NCBI GenBank assembly: GCA_026552835.1 | Contig: JAPMTY010000125.1 | Span: 1 to 56,581, forward strand | Direction of reading: 5' to 3' | DNA: 56,581 nt | From: Candidatus Methanoperedens sp. | GTDB taxonomy: Archaea; Halobacteriota; Methanosarcinia; Methanosarcinales; Methanoperedenaceae | Shown: positions 1 through 8,182 of the stretch, piece after piece | Layout of the letters: the number at the start of each line of letters is the position of its first letter | Position numbering within the stretch: position 1 is the stretch's first letter | Made by a program: the position numbers and the translations under genes | The notes under the pieces: model-generated | Databases searched by the model: none | What the model was told of the DNA's origin: nothing | Seen by the model: the letters and a program-made list of their open reading frames with translations, nothing else

Positions 1-894
1 AGCAAGCGCATCAAGTGCCTTATCAAGGCTTGAAATGATCGCGGTCTTGCCGCCTGATTTTACGAACTTAACAGCGGCAAGCATTTTTGGTTCCATGCTC
101 CCCTTCCCGAAATGCCCTTCTTTTATGTATCGTTCGCCTTGCGAAACTCTTATTTCGTGAAGATCTACCTGGTTCTTCTTTCCGTAATTCAACGCTGCAT
201 TTTCAACATCCGTAAGTATTAATAAAATGTCAGCATCGATATTCGATGCCAACAGGCTTCCCGTCAGATCCTTATCTATGACAGCCTCAACTCCGACAAG
301 CGAACCGTTTTTTTCAATTACAGGGATACCGCCTCCACCTGCTGCAATTACAATTACGCCCCAGGAAATAAGCTTCTTGATACTGCTTTCTTCAACGATC
401 TTAAGCGGCATCGGGGAAGGGACTACTCTTCGATATCCTTTTTTATCATGAACCATCTTCATGCCATTGGCCATCATGATCTTCGCCCTTTCTCCAGGAT
501 AATAAAGGCCTATCGGCTTTGTGGGTTTCTCGAAAGAACAGCATGATGCATCCACTACAACCTGGGTCAAAACGGTAACAACCTCTTTTTTGATACCTAT
601 CTCCGATAGCATGTTCGAAAGTGAGCGCTGCAGCAAATATCCCAGCATGCCCTGCGTCTGGGCTCCAATTATGTCCAGGGACTGGGGATGCACAAGTCCG
701 CATTCTTCCTGCATCGCAAGGATATTGCCGACCTGCGGGCCATTACCATGCGTCAAAACAACATCATGACCACCACTTGCTATCCTGGCGATCTCCCTGC
801 ATGTCCCATCGATCTTTTCCTGCTGCTCTTTGGGATTTCCCCTTTCAGGATTTAATATTGCATTTCCACCTATCGCTATTACTATGAGGCTCAT
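1..894 (-). CDS. arcC: carbamate kinase, C-terminus cut by window edge
   Basis: Carbamate kinase interconverts carbamoyl phosphate + ADP and carbamate + ATP in the cytoplasm, as the last step of arginine deiminase-type catabolism or to supply carbamoyl phosphate. The reading frame is open from the ATG at 894 to base 1, giving 298 codons; the family is about 310-320 aa, so only some 15-20 residues are missing. The N-terminus reads MSLIVIAIGGNAIL followed by THGNGPQVGN, both hallmarks of the amino-acid-kinase fold of carbamate kinase, and AAGGGGIPV and DKDLTGSLLA appear further on. Its ATG overlaps the TGA of the upstream membrane-protein gene (ATGA), so the two are probably co-translated. No arginine deiminase or ornithine carbamoyltransferase gene is visible in the window. 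Confidence 0.93.
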   Translation of the reverse strand, partial: MSLIVIAIGGNAILNPERGNPKEQQEKIDGTCREIARIASGGHDVVLTHGNGPQVGNILAMQEECGLVHPQSLDIIGAQTQGMLGYLLQRSLSNMLSEIGIKKEVVTVLTQVVVDASCCSFEKPTKPIGLYYPGERAKIMMANGMKMVHDKKGYRRVVPSPMPLKIVEESSIKKLISWGVIVIAAGGGGIPVIEKNGSLVGVEAVIDKDLTGSLLASNIDADILLILTDVENAALNYGKKNQVDLHEIRVSQGERYIKEGHFGKGSMEPKMLAAVKFVKSGGKTAIISSLDKALDALA

Positions 895-1778
895 GCTTTT
901 ATTTTAATTGGCAGCTTTATCTTTTGTTTATTGTTTGTTCCTTTCATGCCTGTATTTTCGGCTTTTTTCCAAAGGTCATTGAAATGCTCCAGGTATGAGT
1001 CAAATATTCCATCTTTGCCGCGCATAAATTCCAGGGTCGGGCAAGCTCTTCTTCTCTTATTAAATAAATAAAGCGTCACTCTCATCAGATTTTCATCTAT
1101 TATCGTCATTGCGCACGTTGGATATGTATCATAAAATCTTATTTCCACATTTGGCTTAAATTCATCTTTTATGTTCGCTATAAACTCCTTTTCAAGATTA
1201 TACAGGTGATTTATCTGATCCTTGAGTTTTTCATTATTTTCATCCCTTTCCCGATATGCAACATGTGGTGAATTGGGATCCAGGATCAATATCTGCAAAG
1301 TACATCCTCCCTCGACCAGGGACTTAAGTCGTGTCCATTCATCGCTGTCAGGATAGAAATAATAATTGAGCGTTACGCCAAGCAATTTAATATTTTTTTT
1401 GGCAAGATCCAAGATATCAGAACTTCCTCCTTTTTTATACACATTTACAAGTCCGGATCTCAGGACTGATTCACTTATTGATTTTGCCTTTTCACAGTGT
1501 TGTGTTATCATGGCCATGAAGTTGGTTCTCACAAACTCCTCTATAAGGTCCATCATATTCCTGCGTAAGAAGTATTCATAGAATAATATCGCAAAACCAA
1601 TGATTATCAATGCAATCCCTATTTCTTTGAACACATCTTCCCGGATAATGGAAATGAAGTCCCTGCCTGGTGATACAAGTATGACGATGGTTGCACCTGA
1701 GATAAGAATAAATAAAGAGAGCAGAATTATTTTATAAAATAAAACCAGTTTTAATAATTTCTCTGCTATTTGTGCCAT
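891..1778 (-). CDS. membrane-anchored protein with PLD-like (DUF5919-like) domain
   Basis: This 295-aa protein of unknown function has two N-terminal membrane helices (about residues 10-34 and 47-68), followed by a soluble cytoplasmic domain. The soluble part has an alpha/beta pattern with LQILILDPNSP and a later MTIIDENLMRVTLY segment. These resemble the core of phospholipase-D-like/DUF5919 domains found in archaeal signalling or defence proteins. I see no canonical HKD catalytic motif, so enzymatic activity is doubtful. It precedes carbamate kinase with a 4-nt overlap, but I infer no functional link. The membrane topology is fairly safe; the domain assignment is tentative. Confidence 0.6.
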   Translation of the reverse strand: MAQIAEKLLKLVLFYKIILLSLFILISGATIVILVSPGRDFISIIREDVFKEIGIALIIIGFAILFYEYFLRRNMMDLIEEFVRTNFMAMITQHCEKAKSISESVLRSGLVNVYKKGGSSDILDLAKKNIKLLGVTLNYYFYPDSDEWTRLKSLVEGGCTLQILILDPNSPHVAYRERDENNEKLKDQINHLYNLEKEFIANIKDEFKPNVEIRFYDTYPTCAMTIIDENLMRVTLYLFNKRRRACPTLEFMRGKDGIFDSYLEHFNDLWKKAENTGMKGTNNKQKIKLPIKIKA

Positions 1779-1860
1779 ATCTCACTCAACCCGATTAGTA
1801 TAATTATATAAGCGACAACGTATTTTAAACCTTGTATGATGGTTCAGATCATGTTCTTTT

Positions 1861-2289
1861 TCAGGTATTTCCGGTTCGCGTCGGGTTTTTCGGGTTTATT
1901 TCATCCTCAATTATTTTTCTTACCCAATCAAAAACTTTTTTTGCAGTTTCAAGAGCTTCCTGATATTCCTGTTCATCAACTGGTTCAAAGTCTCCTGGAT
2001 AACGGGTACTGACAGCGTATGCAGTAAGTGAAATTGAATCCATGATTTCATCAGGAACTTTAATATTCTGCTCTTCGATCAATTCAATAAGATGACTTAT
2101 GGAATGAGTACGGGGAAAAGAAACATCACTAGAGACAAGCAAAGCTTTCAGAGCTTTTTCAACCGCCTGTTCACAATCAAAGCAAAGGTCTTCATATAAA
2201 ATATCCTCGAAGACTTTCCCGGCTTTCGCTATCTGTAAATTGCTTTTTGCCCTTTTCAACCATATCCTGGCAAGTGATTCATTTTTCAT
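1861..2289 (-). CDS. HEPN-domain protein (toxin half of MNT/HEPN pair)
   Basis: A 142-aa all-helical protein of the HEPN family. The N-terminal ARIWLKRAKSNLQIAK and the helix with CFDCEQAVEKALKALL are typical of HEPN proteins encoded next to minimal nucleotidyltransferases. The RTHSISHL segment holds the arginine and histidines expected of the HEPN RNase-type Rx(4-6)H motif. In characterised pairs HEPN is a toxic RNase that the MNT partner neutralises by adding AMP to a residue near the active site. The gene overlaps the upstream MNT gene by 11 bp, so co-translation is likely. The toxin role is inferred from family and context. Confidence 0.85.
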   Translation of the reverse strand: MKNESLARIWLKRAKSNLQIAKAGKVFEDILYEDLCFDCEQAVEKALKALLVSSDVSFPRTHSISHLIELIEEQNIKVPDEIMDSISLTAYAVSTRYPGDFEPVDEQEYQEALETAKKVFDWVRKIIEDEINPKNPTRTGNT

Positions 2290-2608
2290 AGATCACCTTC
2301 CCGGATTTTGAAATCTCTTTATATATCATAAAAGGATTATCTTTCAATTCTTCAAACTTCTCTGGAGTCTCTACAATAATATCAACAGGCGCTCCCATCC
2401 CATAGAGAAACTTATAAATCTGCTGGGCAACTTTTCTTCTATGTAAAACACCTTTCTTAATTACGCATATATCATAATCACTTTCTGTTTTGTGATCACC
2501 TCTTGCACGTGAGCCGAACAGAATGATCTTATCTGGATCCACTGACCGGATTATAATTTCTATTGCTTTTTCAAGTGGGTCAGTTTTTTTCATGAAATTT
2601 GGATTCAT
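2279..2608 (-). CDS. mntA: MNT-type minimal nucleotidyltransferase (antitoxin)
   Basis: A 109-aa polymerase-beta-like nucleotidyltransferase. The core motif is LFGSRARGDH followed by SDYDICV, i.e. GSxxxG plus DxD with the two metal-binding aspartates, and a third acidic residue lies in the PVDIIVE strand. The length is normal for the MNT family. It sits directly upstream of the HEPN gene with an 11-bp overlap, the standard antitoxin-toxin order. Its start ATG overlaps the TGA of a truncated VapC reading frame (ATGA), so the pair appears to have been inserted into or fused with an older vapBC module. Confidence 0.88.
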   Translation of the reverse strand: MNPNFMKKTDPLEKAIEIIIRSVDPDKIILFGSRARGDHKTESDYDICVIKKGVLHRRKVAQQIYKFLYGMGAPVDIIVETPEKFEELKDNPFMIYKEISKSGKVIYEK

Positions 2609-2718
2609 ATTACATCTCCAAACTGATTTTCAGTTTTTTTGGAATTCAAAAAATATCCGAGAAGGACACATGTATCAAGTATAATTTTATCCGCATGTTT
2701 CTTGTCTTCTATCATCAT
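2605..2718 (-). pseudogene. truncated VapC-type PIN-domain stub (37 codons)
   Basis: A short frame from the ATG at 2718 encodes a PIN-domain N-terminus: basic start, then ADKIILDTCVLLGYFL, with the first catalytic Asp in the ILDTCVL strand. After 37 residues it stops at TGA 2605-2607, overlapping the MNT start. Full PIN toxins are about 130-150 aa, so roughly three quarters is missing. It overlaps the end of the VapB-like gene by 32 bp, as intact vapBC pairs often do. I read it as the remnant of a VapC whose body was replaced by the MNT/HEPN pair. Confidence 0.6.
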
Positions 2719-2884
2719 CTCTCATCTCACGTATGATATTTACTGCGGATTTTTTGGATTTCAGAACTCCTCGCAGGGTCTTGAAATCTTTTTTTAATTC
2801 CGAAGTTATATGTATTTCAAGATTGCCTAAAACAAGCCATTTGTTTTTGTCATGATCGTGGATGACTGTATCCATATGCTTCAT
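2687..2884 (-). CDS. VapB-like small antitoxin
   Basis: A 65-aa protein with a predicted beta strand (KWLVLGNLEIHI) and a basic helical C-terminus ending in acidic/basic residues (REMRDDDRR). It precedes and overlaps a PIN-domain stub, so the simplest reading is an antitoxin of a vapBC-type pair that has lost its toxin. Start chosen at the first ATG (2884), downstream of an AT-rich stretch. The family is not firmly recognised; the call rests on context. Confidence 0.5.
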   Translation of the reverse strand: MKHMDTVIHDHDKNKWLVLGNLEIHITSELKKDFKTLRGVLKSKKSAVNIIREMRDDDRRQETCG

Positions 2885-3022
2885 ATACTGTTATTGAATG
2901 CCAACATATTTAAACATGTTTCACTCTCAAATATCGTAGTCGGCATCCGAGATTAGCGGGTTTCCTACATATACGAAATCTTTTTTCTCTAGTGAATTTC
3001 TTTAGGCTCAACAGATTTGTTT

Positions 3023-4360
3023 TTAACCCTGATTGGAGTCCGCAAGTACAAAACACTGGCAATTAACCTTTTTCTCTTTGGCTTTTTCCATTACCCTTTG
3101 CGCCATGCCTCCCGATGCAAAAACAACCACATTCAAACCCCGAAGCGCTGCAAGCATTGCCGACTGGATGACGTCGAACTCAAGGTCGCATTTGATCCCC
3201 ATCTTATTCATCAACGCCTTTGCGGAAGTTCCCATCGCCCCTATTTTTTTGCTCTTGTTCTTATCAAGGATATCACGGACTTTATCCAAGTTCACGGCCC
3301 TTGACCCGCCTTCGATGACACCAGGAACCCTGATCACCGTGATCTTTCCAGTCATTTGTTCTATATTTCCCACAACTTCTTTCACTGCTATATCTTCACC
3401 AATATTTCCATCGAACATGGCAATTCCCGTAACTCCATATTCACCTTTGCAGGCGACAAGCATCCCGTCTTCTACCTTGAGTGACACATGATCTCCTGCT
3501 TTTATTTCACACCCTGATATCGCACACCTGACATTCATTACCCTGGCGCCGTCAAACGACTCCATAAGATCAAGAACAGAAAGCGGCACTTCACCTTTTG
3601 AGATTCCCCTGGCCCTGAACTCGCGATACGTCTGGACGATGACAGGCTGCCTCAACCCGGCTTCAGATACCAGTTTTTCATCCGAAAAAATATGCCTGGG
3701 AATTCCTGACCTGAAAACCTTTCCCCTGTTGAGAATATAAATACGGTCTGCCCAGCCTGCTGCAAGGTCGCAATCGTGCGTTGAAATGATGATCGTTTTT
3801 CCGTCGTTATTCAATTCATCAAGAATTCCTATTGTGTCAGTGATCCCTCCTGCATCCATACCCGATGTGGGTTCATCAAGAACAAGAACATCAGGTTCCA
3901 TGGCAACAACACCGGCTATTGCTACTCTTTTTTTCTGTCCGCCGCTTAAGTTTGCCGGGTTCCTTTTTGCAAGTTGCTCGATATCGAACCTGTGAAGCAC
4001 ATGATCCACACGTTCTTTTACTTCCTGCTGCGATAATCTCAGGTTCCTGGGACCAAAAGCTATGTCCTCAAAAACTGTTGGCGCAAATAACTGGTTATCA
4101 GATTCCTGGAACACAAGACCAACACGTTTTCTTACTTTATCGATATCGGCATCATTGATATTCTCCCCAAATATCTTCACCACGCCTCTGGCAGGTTTAA
4201 TAAGACCATTAAAATGATAGAATAATGTGGTTTTTCCGCTTCCGTTCGGACCAAGCACTGCAACTTTCTCTCCTTTTTTCGCTTCAAAATTCACACCCGA
4301 CAGGGCGTTAGTCCCGTCTGCATAAACATATTCGAGTCCAATCGTTTGAATCGCTGTCAT
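3023..4360 (-). CDS. cbiO: ECF Co/Ni transporter ATPase CbiO with extra C-terminal domain
   Basis: Cytoplasmic ATPase subunit that powers cobalt or nickel uptake with CbiM and CbiQ. Walker A GPNGSGKT is at residues 37-44, the Q-loop at FQESDNQLF (84-92), ABC signature LSGGQ at 138-142 and Walker B VLVLDEP at 158-164; a switch histidine lies in STHDCDL. CbiO proteins are usually about 270-280 aa, whereas this one has 445. The extra part, about 270-445, comprises a beta-rich segment and an alpha/beta segment (KKIGAMGTSAKALMNKMG, LNVVVFASGGMAQRVM) that I do not recognise. The gene lies 300 bp downstream of cbiQ, separated by a dispersed repeat, which may uncouple expression. Confidence 0.92.
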   Translation of the reverse strand: MTAIQTIGLEYVYADGTNALSGVNFEAKKGEKVAVLGPNGSGKTTLFYHFNGLIKPARGVVKIFGENINDADIDKVRKRVGLVFQESDNQLFAPTVFEDIAFGPRNLRLSQQEVKERVDHVLHRFDIEQLAKRNPANLSGGQKKRVAIAGVVAMEPDVLVLDEPTSGMDAGGITDTIGILDELNNDGKTIIISTHDCDLAAGWADRIYILNRGKVFRSGIPRHIFSDEKLVSEAGLRQPVIVQTYREFRARGISKGEVPLSVLDLMESFDGARVMNVRCAISGCEIKAGDHVSLKVEDGMLVACKGEYGVTGIAMFDGNIGEDIAVKEVVGNIEQMTGKITVIRVPGVIEGGSRAVNLDKVRDILDKNKSKKIGAMGTSAKALMNKMGIKCDLEFDVIQSAMLAALRGLNVVVFASGGMAQRVMEKAKEKKVNCQCFVLADSNQG

Positions 4361-4379
4361 ATTACCTCATTTAATCTGG

Positions 4380-4598
4380 TGGTTGTTTGGATTGATGAAG
4401 TAGTATCCATCAAATCGAAAAGGGAACGCGGATGCCGCGGATTGCGCGGATACGCGCGGATTTGGGGGTCTGATCTAAATCTTTCTTTCCTGTCATTCAT
4501 AAATTTCACTTTTTTATTTTCGTCTTCTTGATCGAACAAGAAAACCGGTAAATCGTATCCGTGTGCATCCGCGTCATCCGCGCAATCCGTGTTCCATG
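4380..4598. repeat. dispersed hairpin-forming repeat, family R1, copy 1
   Basis: About 220 bp between cbiO and cbiQ. It carries GCGGATTGCGCGGATACGCG near one end and the complementary ATCCGCGTCATCCGCGCAAT near the other, so the ends can pair. Nearly the whole stretch matches 13219-13433 in inverted orientation, including the outer GATGAAGTAGTAT segment and an internal TTGATCGAACA. No open frame of interest. Two homologous copies 9 kb apart with internal inverted repeats suggest a MITE-like or REP-like element. Confidence 0.75.
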
Positions 4599-4660
4599 TC
4601 GTTTGCCCCTGCGGAGATATGAAGATATAGGTCATGAAATATAGGACACCACCTTTTATC

Positions 4661-5497
4661 TCATAAAGCCCTGTCGATTCCAAGCAGGATGATGGTGCCT
4701 GCTGATAATGCAAATCCTATAAGCATATCAATGTTGTTCAAAGGTCGATGTTCCAGCATGTCACTCTGATCAGGTTTCCATCCGCGTGAGATCATGGCCC
4801 GGTAAACCTGTTCCGCTCTTGTAAACGCACGGCCAATGAGCGCCCCGGATATGGAAGCGATATTCTGCATTTTCTCCCTGAACCCACAGCTTCTGGAAAA
4901 ACCGCACCTTGACTCCTGCGCCTGTTTCATCTTTCTTGACTCGGTTGAAAACGCTTTAATATATCTCATCATCAATGACGAAATATCGATCAAGGCCGCT
5001 GGTATCCTGTACCATCGCATGGCATCAAGGATCTCTGTTTCAGAAGCAGTTGAAAGCATAAGAATTATTAAAGACGTTGCTGCAAACACTCTTGAAAAGA
5101 TCAGGAATCCATATTCGAATCCTTCTTTGTGTATTGAAATGATCCCCATATCGATCTTAGTTGAACCGTAAGTCAAACCCTGGATCACGATTATAAAAAG
5201 AGAAAGGACAACCGGAAAGATCAATTTCCTGCTATAATCCCCAAATTTATTTGCTTTTATCGAGATAAGGATGCAGAGGATTGAAATTCCAATGGGTATG
5301 TACCAGTGCGTCATCAGTGTAATGGAAATGATAAGAAAGAACAGGATGAATAGCTTGATCCTCTGGTCTATGGATTTTCCCCGGTATCCGGATGCGGTTC
5401 TTTTCATCCTGATATATTTGCCAATAATAACAGATATGAAAAAAGTTACAGTAATTATGACCCCGTTCAATGGGTCTCTTGAAAGCCATTCAAGCAT
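4661..5497 (-). CDS. cbiQ: ECF Co/Ni transporter transmembrane protein CbiQ
   Basis: A 278-aa integral membrane T-component that couples the ATPase CbiO to the substrate-binding CbiM. Multiple hydrophobic segments fill residues 13-160 and a last helix lies at the C-terminus. The cytoplasmic coupling region contains ESRCGF and ISRGWKP, corresponding to the two short Ala/Ser-Arg-Gly-type coupling-helix motifs of EcfT/CbiQ proteins. Its ATG shares one base with the stop of cbiM (TGATG), indicating translational coupling. Length is normal. Confidence 0.92.
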   Translation of the reverse strand: MLEWLSRDPLNGVIITVTFFISVIIGKYIRMKRTASGYRGKSIDQRIKLFILFFLIISITLMTHWYIPIGISILCILISIKANKFGDYSRKLIFPVVLSLFIIVIQGLTYGSTKIDMGIISIHKEGFEYGFLIFSRVFAATSLIILMLSTASETEILDAMRWYRIPAALIDISSLMMRYIKAFSTESRKMKQAQESRCGFSRSCGFREKMQNIASISGALIGRAFTRAEQVYRAMISRGWKPDQSDMLEHRPLNNIDMLIGFALSAGTIILLGIDRAL

Positions 5498-6411
5498 CAG
5501 TTCCTCCTCCTGAGATCACTTAAGAAATATCCCGTAAAAAGACCTCCGGTTATTCCTACCATGGCAAAACCCAGCGGCTCTCCAAGAAGTGCCATCAACC
5601 TGACCCCGATCCCGTCCGGCAATGCAGACGGCGCCGCCTGCGTTTCAACTATGCCATCAGTTCCCGCCATTTTTGCGCCATCCAGATAACCCGCATAAGC
5701 ACCTATTGCGATGATCGAAGTAATTGAAAACATAAGCAGCAGTGCAGTTTTTGTGAACCTGTCAAGGGGACATGAAACAGCGATTTTTTCCATGCTGCCC
5801 GTTTCAGAAATATATTTTATAACGTAAGCTGTGAACGCAAATTCTGCAAATGCCAGGGGCAATTGCGTGGGGATGAATCCAAGTGAGTATAATTTCCAGT
5901 AATGCATAACATTCCCCGGATTCAGGGAAAGTGCAAGTTCAAGGGCTGTTGTAATGTATGTGAGGATGCTGCCAACAAGCCCCGCCATTCCCGCAGAAAA
6001 CCATAATGGAGAGATGTTTTTAAAGAGCCTGTATGTAAAATAGCCCCCGAAAGACCCCACAATTCCCATTGAAAAAGTATTTGCGCCAATTGTCGTTAAG
6101 CCGCCGTGTGCTACAAATGACTGGAAGAATAGCGCGATGGCACTTATTACGACCGTTGCGAACGGACCTATGATGATGGAAGCCATTGGCGTTCCCACAG
6201 GATGGGATGAAGAACCCGTAACAGGAACCGGGATGTGCCAGACCGAGATCACAAAAACCACAGCGCCTAAAAGAGCTATTCTTGGAAGATATACGGGATC
6301 TTCTTTGATGCGCTTATTGATTATCCGAAGACCAAGGGCAATAAATATGGCAGATATTGCGAACCAGAAAAAAATCCATTCCGGTTTAAGAATTCCATCT
6401 GAGATGTGCAT
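5497..6411 (-). CDS. cbiM: Co/Ni-binding membrane protein CbiM with CbiN/PDGLE-like tail
   Basis: Substrate-specific S-component of the cobalt/nickel ECF transporter. It begins MHISDGIL, where the N-terminal amine and His2 are known metal ligands in CbiM/NikM; further conserved histidines occur in WHIPVP and SSSHPVGTP. About six membrane helices occupy residues 10-215. At 304 aa it is longer than a bare CbiM (about 220 aa). The tail (about 220-304) has a periplasmic-type loop with GAYAGYLDGAK and ALPDGIG between two helices, resembling a fused CbiN/NikN-like or PDGLE domain, so no separate cbiN is needed. It is the first gene of cbiM-cbiQ-cbiO. Confidence 0.93.
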   Translation of the reverse strand: MHISDGILKPEWIFFWFAISAIFIALGLRIINKRIKEDPVYLPRIALLGAVVFVISVWHIPVPVTGSSSHPVGTPMASIIIGPFATVVISAIALFFQSFVAHGGLTTIGANTFSMGIVGSFGGYFTYRLFKNISPLWFSAGMAGLVGSILTYITTALELALSLNPGNVMHYWKLYSLGFIPTQLPLAFAEFAFTAYVIKYISETGSMEKIAVSCPLDRFTKTALLLMFSITSIIAIGAYAGYLDGAKMAGTDGIVETQAAPSALPDGIGVRLMALLGEPLGFAMVGITGGLFTGYFLSDLRRRN

Positions 6412-6427
6412 ATTGGCCTCTTAATCA

Positions 6428-6466
6428 AGTGAAGTTGTTTTCACTAAAGTTTACTTGATATAAATA
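6428..6466 (-). promoter_or_regulatory. predicted cbiM promoter with inverted-repeat operator
   Basis: A TATA-like TTTATAT lies at about 6457-6465 on the minus strand, 46-54 bp ahead of the cbiM ATG. A perfect inverted repeat AGTGAA-6 nt-TTCACT occupies 6428-6445, where transcription from that TATA box would begin. A dyad over the start site suits a metal-responsive repressor. No cobalamin riboswitch fits the short leader. The regulator is unknown. Confidence 0.45.
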
Positions 6467-6668
6467 GTTGGTGATTTCAAGGGAGCGGTGTTGGTAATAG
6501 CTAAGGTCAAAACTGGCTTCGTACATCTACGGGGTTTGTGACTGCAACACAAATAGTATTTTAAAGATAAAAAAGATGTTTGTATTAATTATTTACGCAC
6601 CACGATTCATACACAAATATTAATAAAGTCTTGATGAGTCTGAGTATCAATAATGAAATATTCTAAGG

Positions 6669-6684
6669 AAAATCATATGATTTT
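6669..6684. promoter_or_regulatory. 16-bp perfect palindrome upstream of hsdM
   Basis: AAAATCATATGATTTT is a perfect 16-bp palindrome centred about 50 bp before the hsdM start codon. Its place in the restriction-modification promoter region makes it a candidate operator. The surrounding DNA is very AT-rich, so chance is a real alternative. Confidence 0.35.
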
Positions 6685-6727
6685 TTATCGAAAAGTTGAG
6701 ATTGATAATAAAGGAATATAGAGAAAA

Positions 6728-8182
6728 ATGTTTGAGCAAATTTTTAAAAATGTGGATGATGTTCTTTGGAAAGATCCGGGTTGTAGCAGTGAATTAGATT
6801 ATGTTGAACAAACTTCCTGGATTCTTTTTTTAAAATATATTGATGATCTTGAAAAAGAAAAACAGATTTCTGCGGAATTGGCGGGGAAAACATATAAGGG
6901 TATAATTAGCCCAGAGTTTCAATGGGGTGTATGGGCAGTACCTAAAGGCACTGATGGCAAGTTAGATCATCATAAAGCACTTGTTGGGGATGATTTAACC
7001 GATTTTGTTAATCAGAAATTGTTTCCATATTTTAAAAAATTTAAAGTAGATGCAGAAAACGCAGATACAATCGAATATAAGATTGGAGAGATTTTTAGCG
7101 AGCTAAAGAACAAGATTCAGAGCGGCTATACTCTGCGTGATGTAATTAATTTAATTGACGGGCTGCATTTTGGTTCTAATGCTGAAAAACACGAAATGTC
7201 TCATTTATATGAATCAAAAATCCAGAATATGGGCAATGCTGGCAGAAATGGGGGAGAGTATTACACTCCGCGCCCGCTCATTAAAACAATTGTAAAAGTT
7301 GTAGAGCCAGCTATCGGGAATAGAATATATGATGGCGCGGTTGGCTCAGCAGGTTTCTTGTGTGAATCTTTTGAATATCTGAAAAACAGCAAAAATCTAA
7401 CTACTAATGATGTAGAAATACTTCAGAAAAACACATTTTATGGCAAAGAGAAAAAATCGCTCGCATATATTATCGGGATCATGAATATGATTTTTCATGG
7501 TGTCGGATCGCCAAACATAATTCATACTAACACACTTGCAGAAAATATTACTGATATACAGGAAAAAGACCGTTGTGATATTGTTTTGACAAATCCTCCT
7601 TTTGGCGGGAAAGAAAGATCAGAAGTCCAGCAAAACTTCCCGATTAAAACAGGTGAAACAGCATTTTTATTCCTGCAGCATTACATAAAAATATTAAAAG
7701 CCGGCGGTAAAGCTGGCATTATTATTAAGAACACATTTTTGTCAAACACAGATAACGCATCGGTTTCATTGAGAAAACATTTGCTGGATAATTGTAACCT
7801 GCACACCGTTCTGGATTTGCCGGGCGGCACATTCCTTGGCGCAGGAGTAAAAACGGTTGTGCTGTTTTTTGTAAAAGGAGTTCCGACACGGAAAATCTGG
7901 TATTATCAATTAAATCTGGACAGGAATCTGGGTAAAACCAATCCATTGAATGAGAATGATCTGGCTGAATTTGTTAATTTGCAGAAAACGAAAGCGGATT
8001 CGGCAAATTCATGGACTGTAAATATTGCTGATGTGAACATAGATACCTTTGATTTGTCTGTGAAAAATCCCAACAAAAAAGAAGAGGCAGCGCTTAGGGA
8101 GCCTCAAGAGATTTTGGATGAAATCGCAATGCTTGATGAAGAAAGCGTGGAGATTCTCAAATCAATAAATGAGTTGATTTAA
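6728..8182 (+). CDS. hsdM: type I restriction-modification DNA methyltransferase subunit HsdM
   Basis: A 484-aa N6-adenine methyltransferase that, with HsdS, methylates and protects the recognition site. The N-terminal helical HsdM_N region spans about 1-150. The AdoMet motif I appears as DGAVGSAGF at 202-210, a variant of the usual DPxxGxGGF, and the catalytic motif IV NPPF is at 289-292. GNAGRNGGEYYTPRPL, before motif I, is typical of HsdM. Length is in the normal range (about 480-530). The stop is immediately followed by the hsdS ATG (TAAATG). Confidence 0.95.
   Translation: MFEQIFKNVDDVLWKDPGCSSELDYVEQTSWILFLKYIDDLEKEKQISAELAGKTYKGIISPEFQWGVWAVPKGTDGKLDHHKALVGDDLTDFVNQKLFPYFKKFKVDAENADTIEYKIGEIFSELKNKIQSGYTLRDVINLIDGLHFGSNAEKHEMSHLYESKIQNMGNAGRNGGEYYTPRPLIKTIVKVVEPAIGNRIYDGAVGSAGFLCESFEYLKNSKNLTTNDVEILQKNTFYGKEKKSLAYIIGIMNMIFHGVGSPNIIHTNTLAENITDIQEKDRCDIVLTNPPFGGKERSEVQQNFPIKTGETAFLFLQHYIKILKAGGKAGIIIKNTFLSNTDNASVSLRKHLLDNCNLHTVLDLPGGTFLGAGVKTVVLFFVKGVPTRKIWYYQLNLDRNLGKTNPLNENDLAEFVNLQKTKADSANSWTVNIADVNIDTFDLSVKNPNKKEEAALREPQEILDEIAMLDEESVEILKSINELI

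Noticed and set aside
446..887. Several open frames on both strands in the first 0.9 kb
   Set aside because: They are shadows of the carbamate kinase frame, which is open to the window edge and has clear family motifs.
4361..4713. 118-codon frame between cbiO and cbiQ
   Set aside because: It runs through repeat R1, and its Arg/Asp-rich segments come from the CGCGGAT repeats.
6412..6727. Cobalamin or Ni/Co riboswitch upstream of cbiM
   Set aside because: The predicted leader is too short and no B12-box-like or NiCo-type junction sequence is seen.
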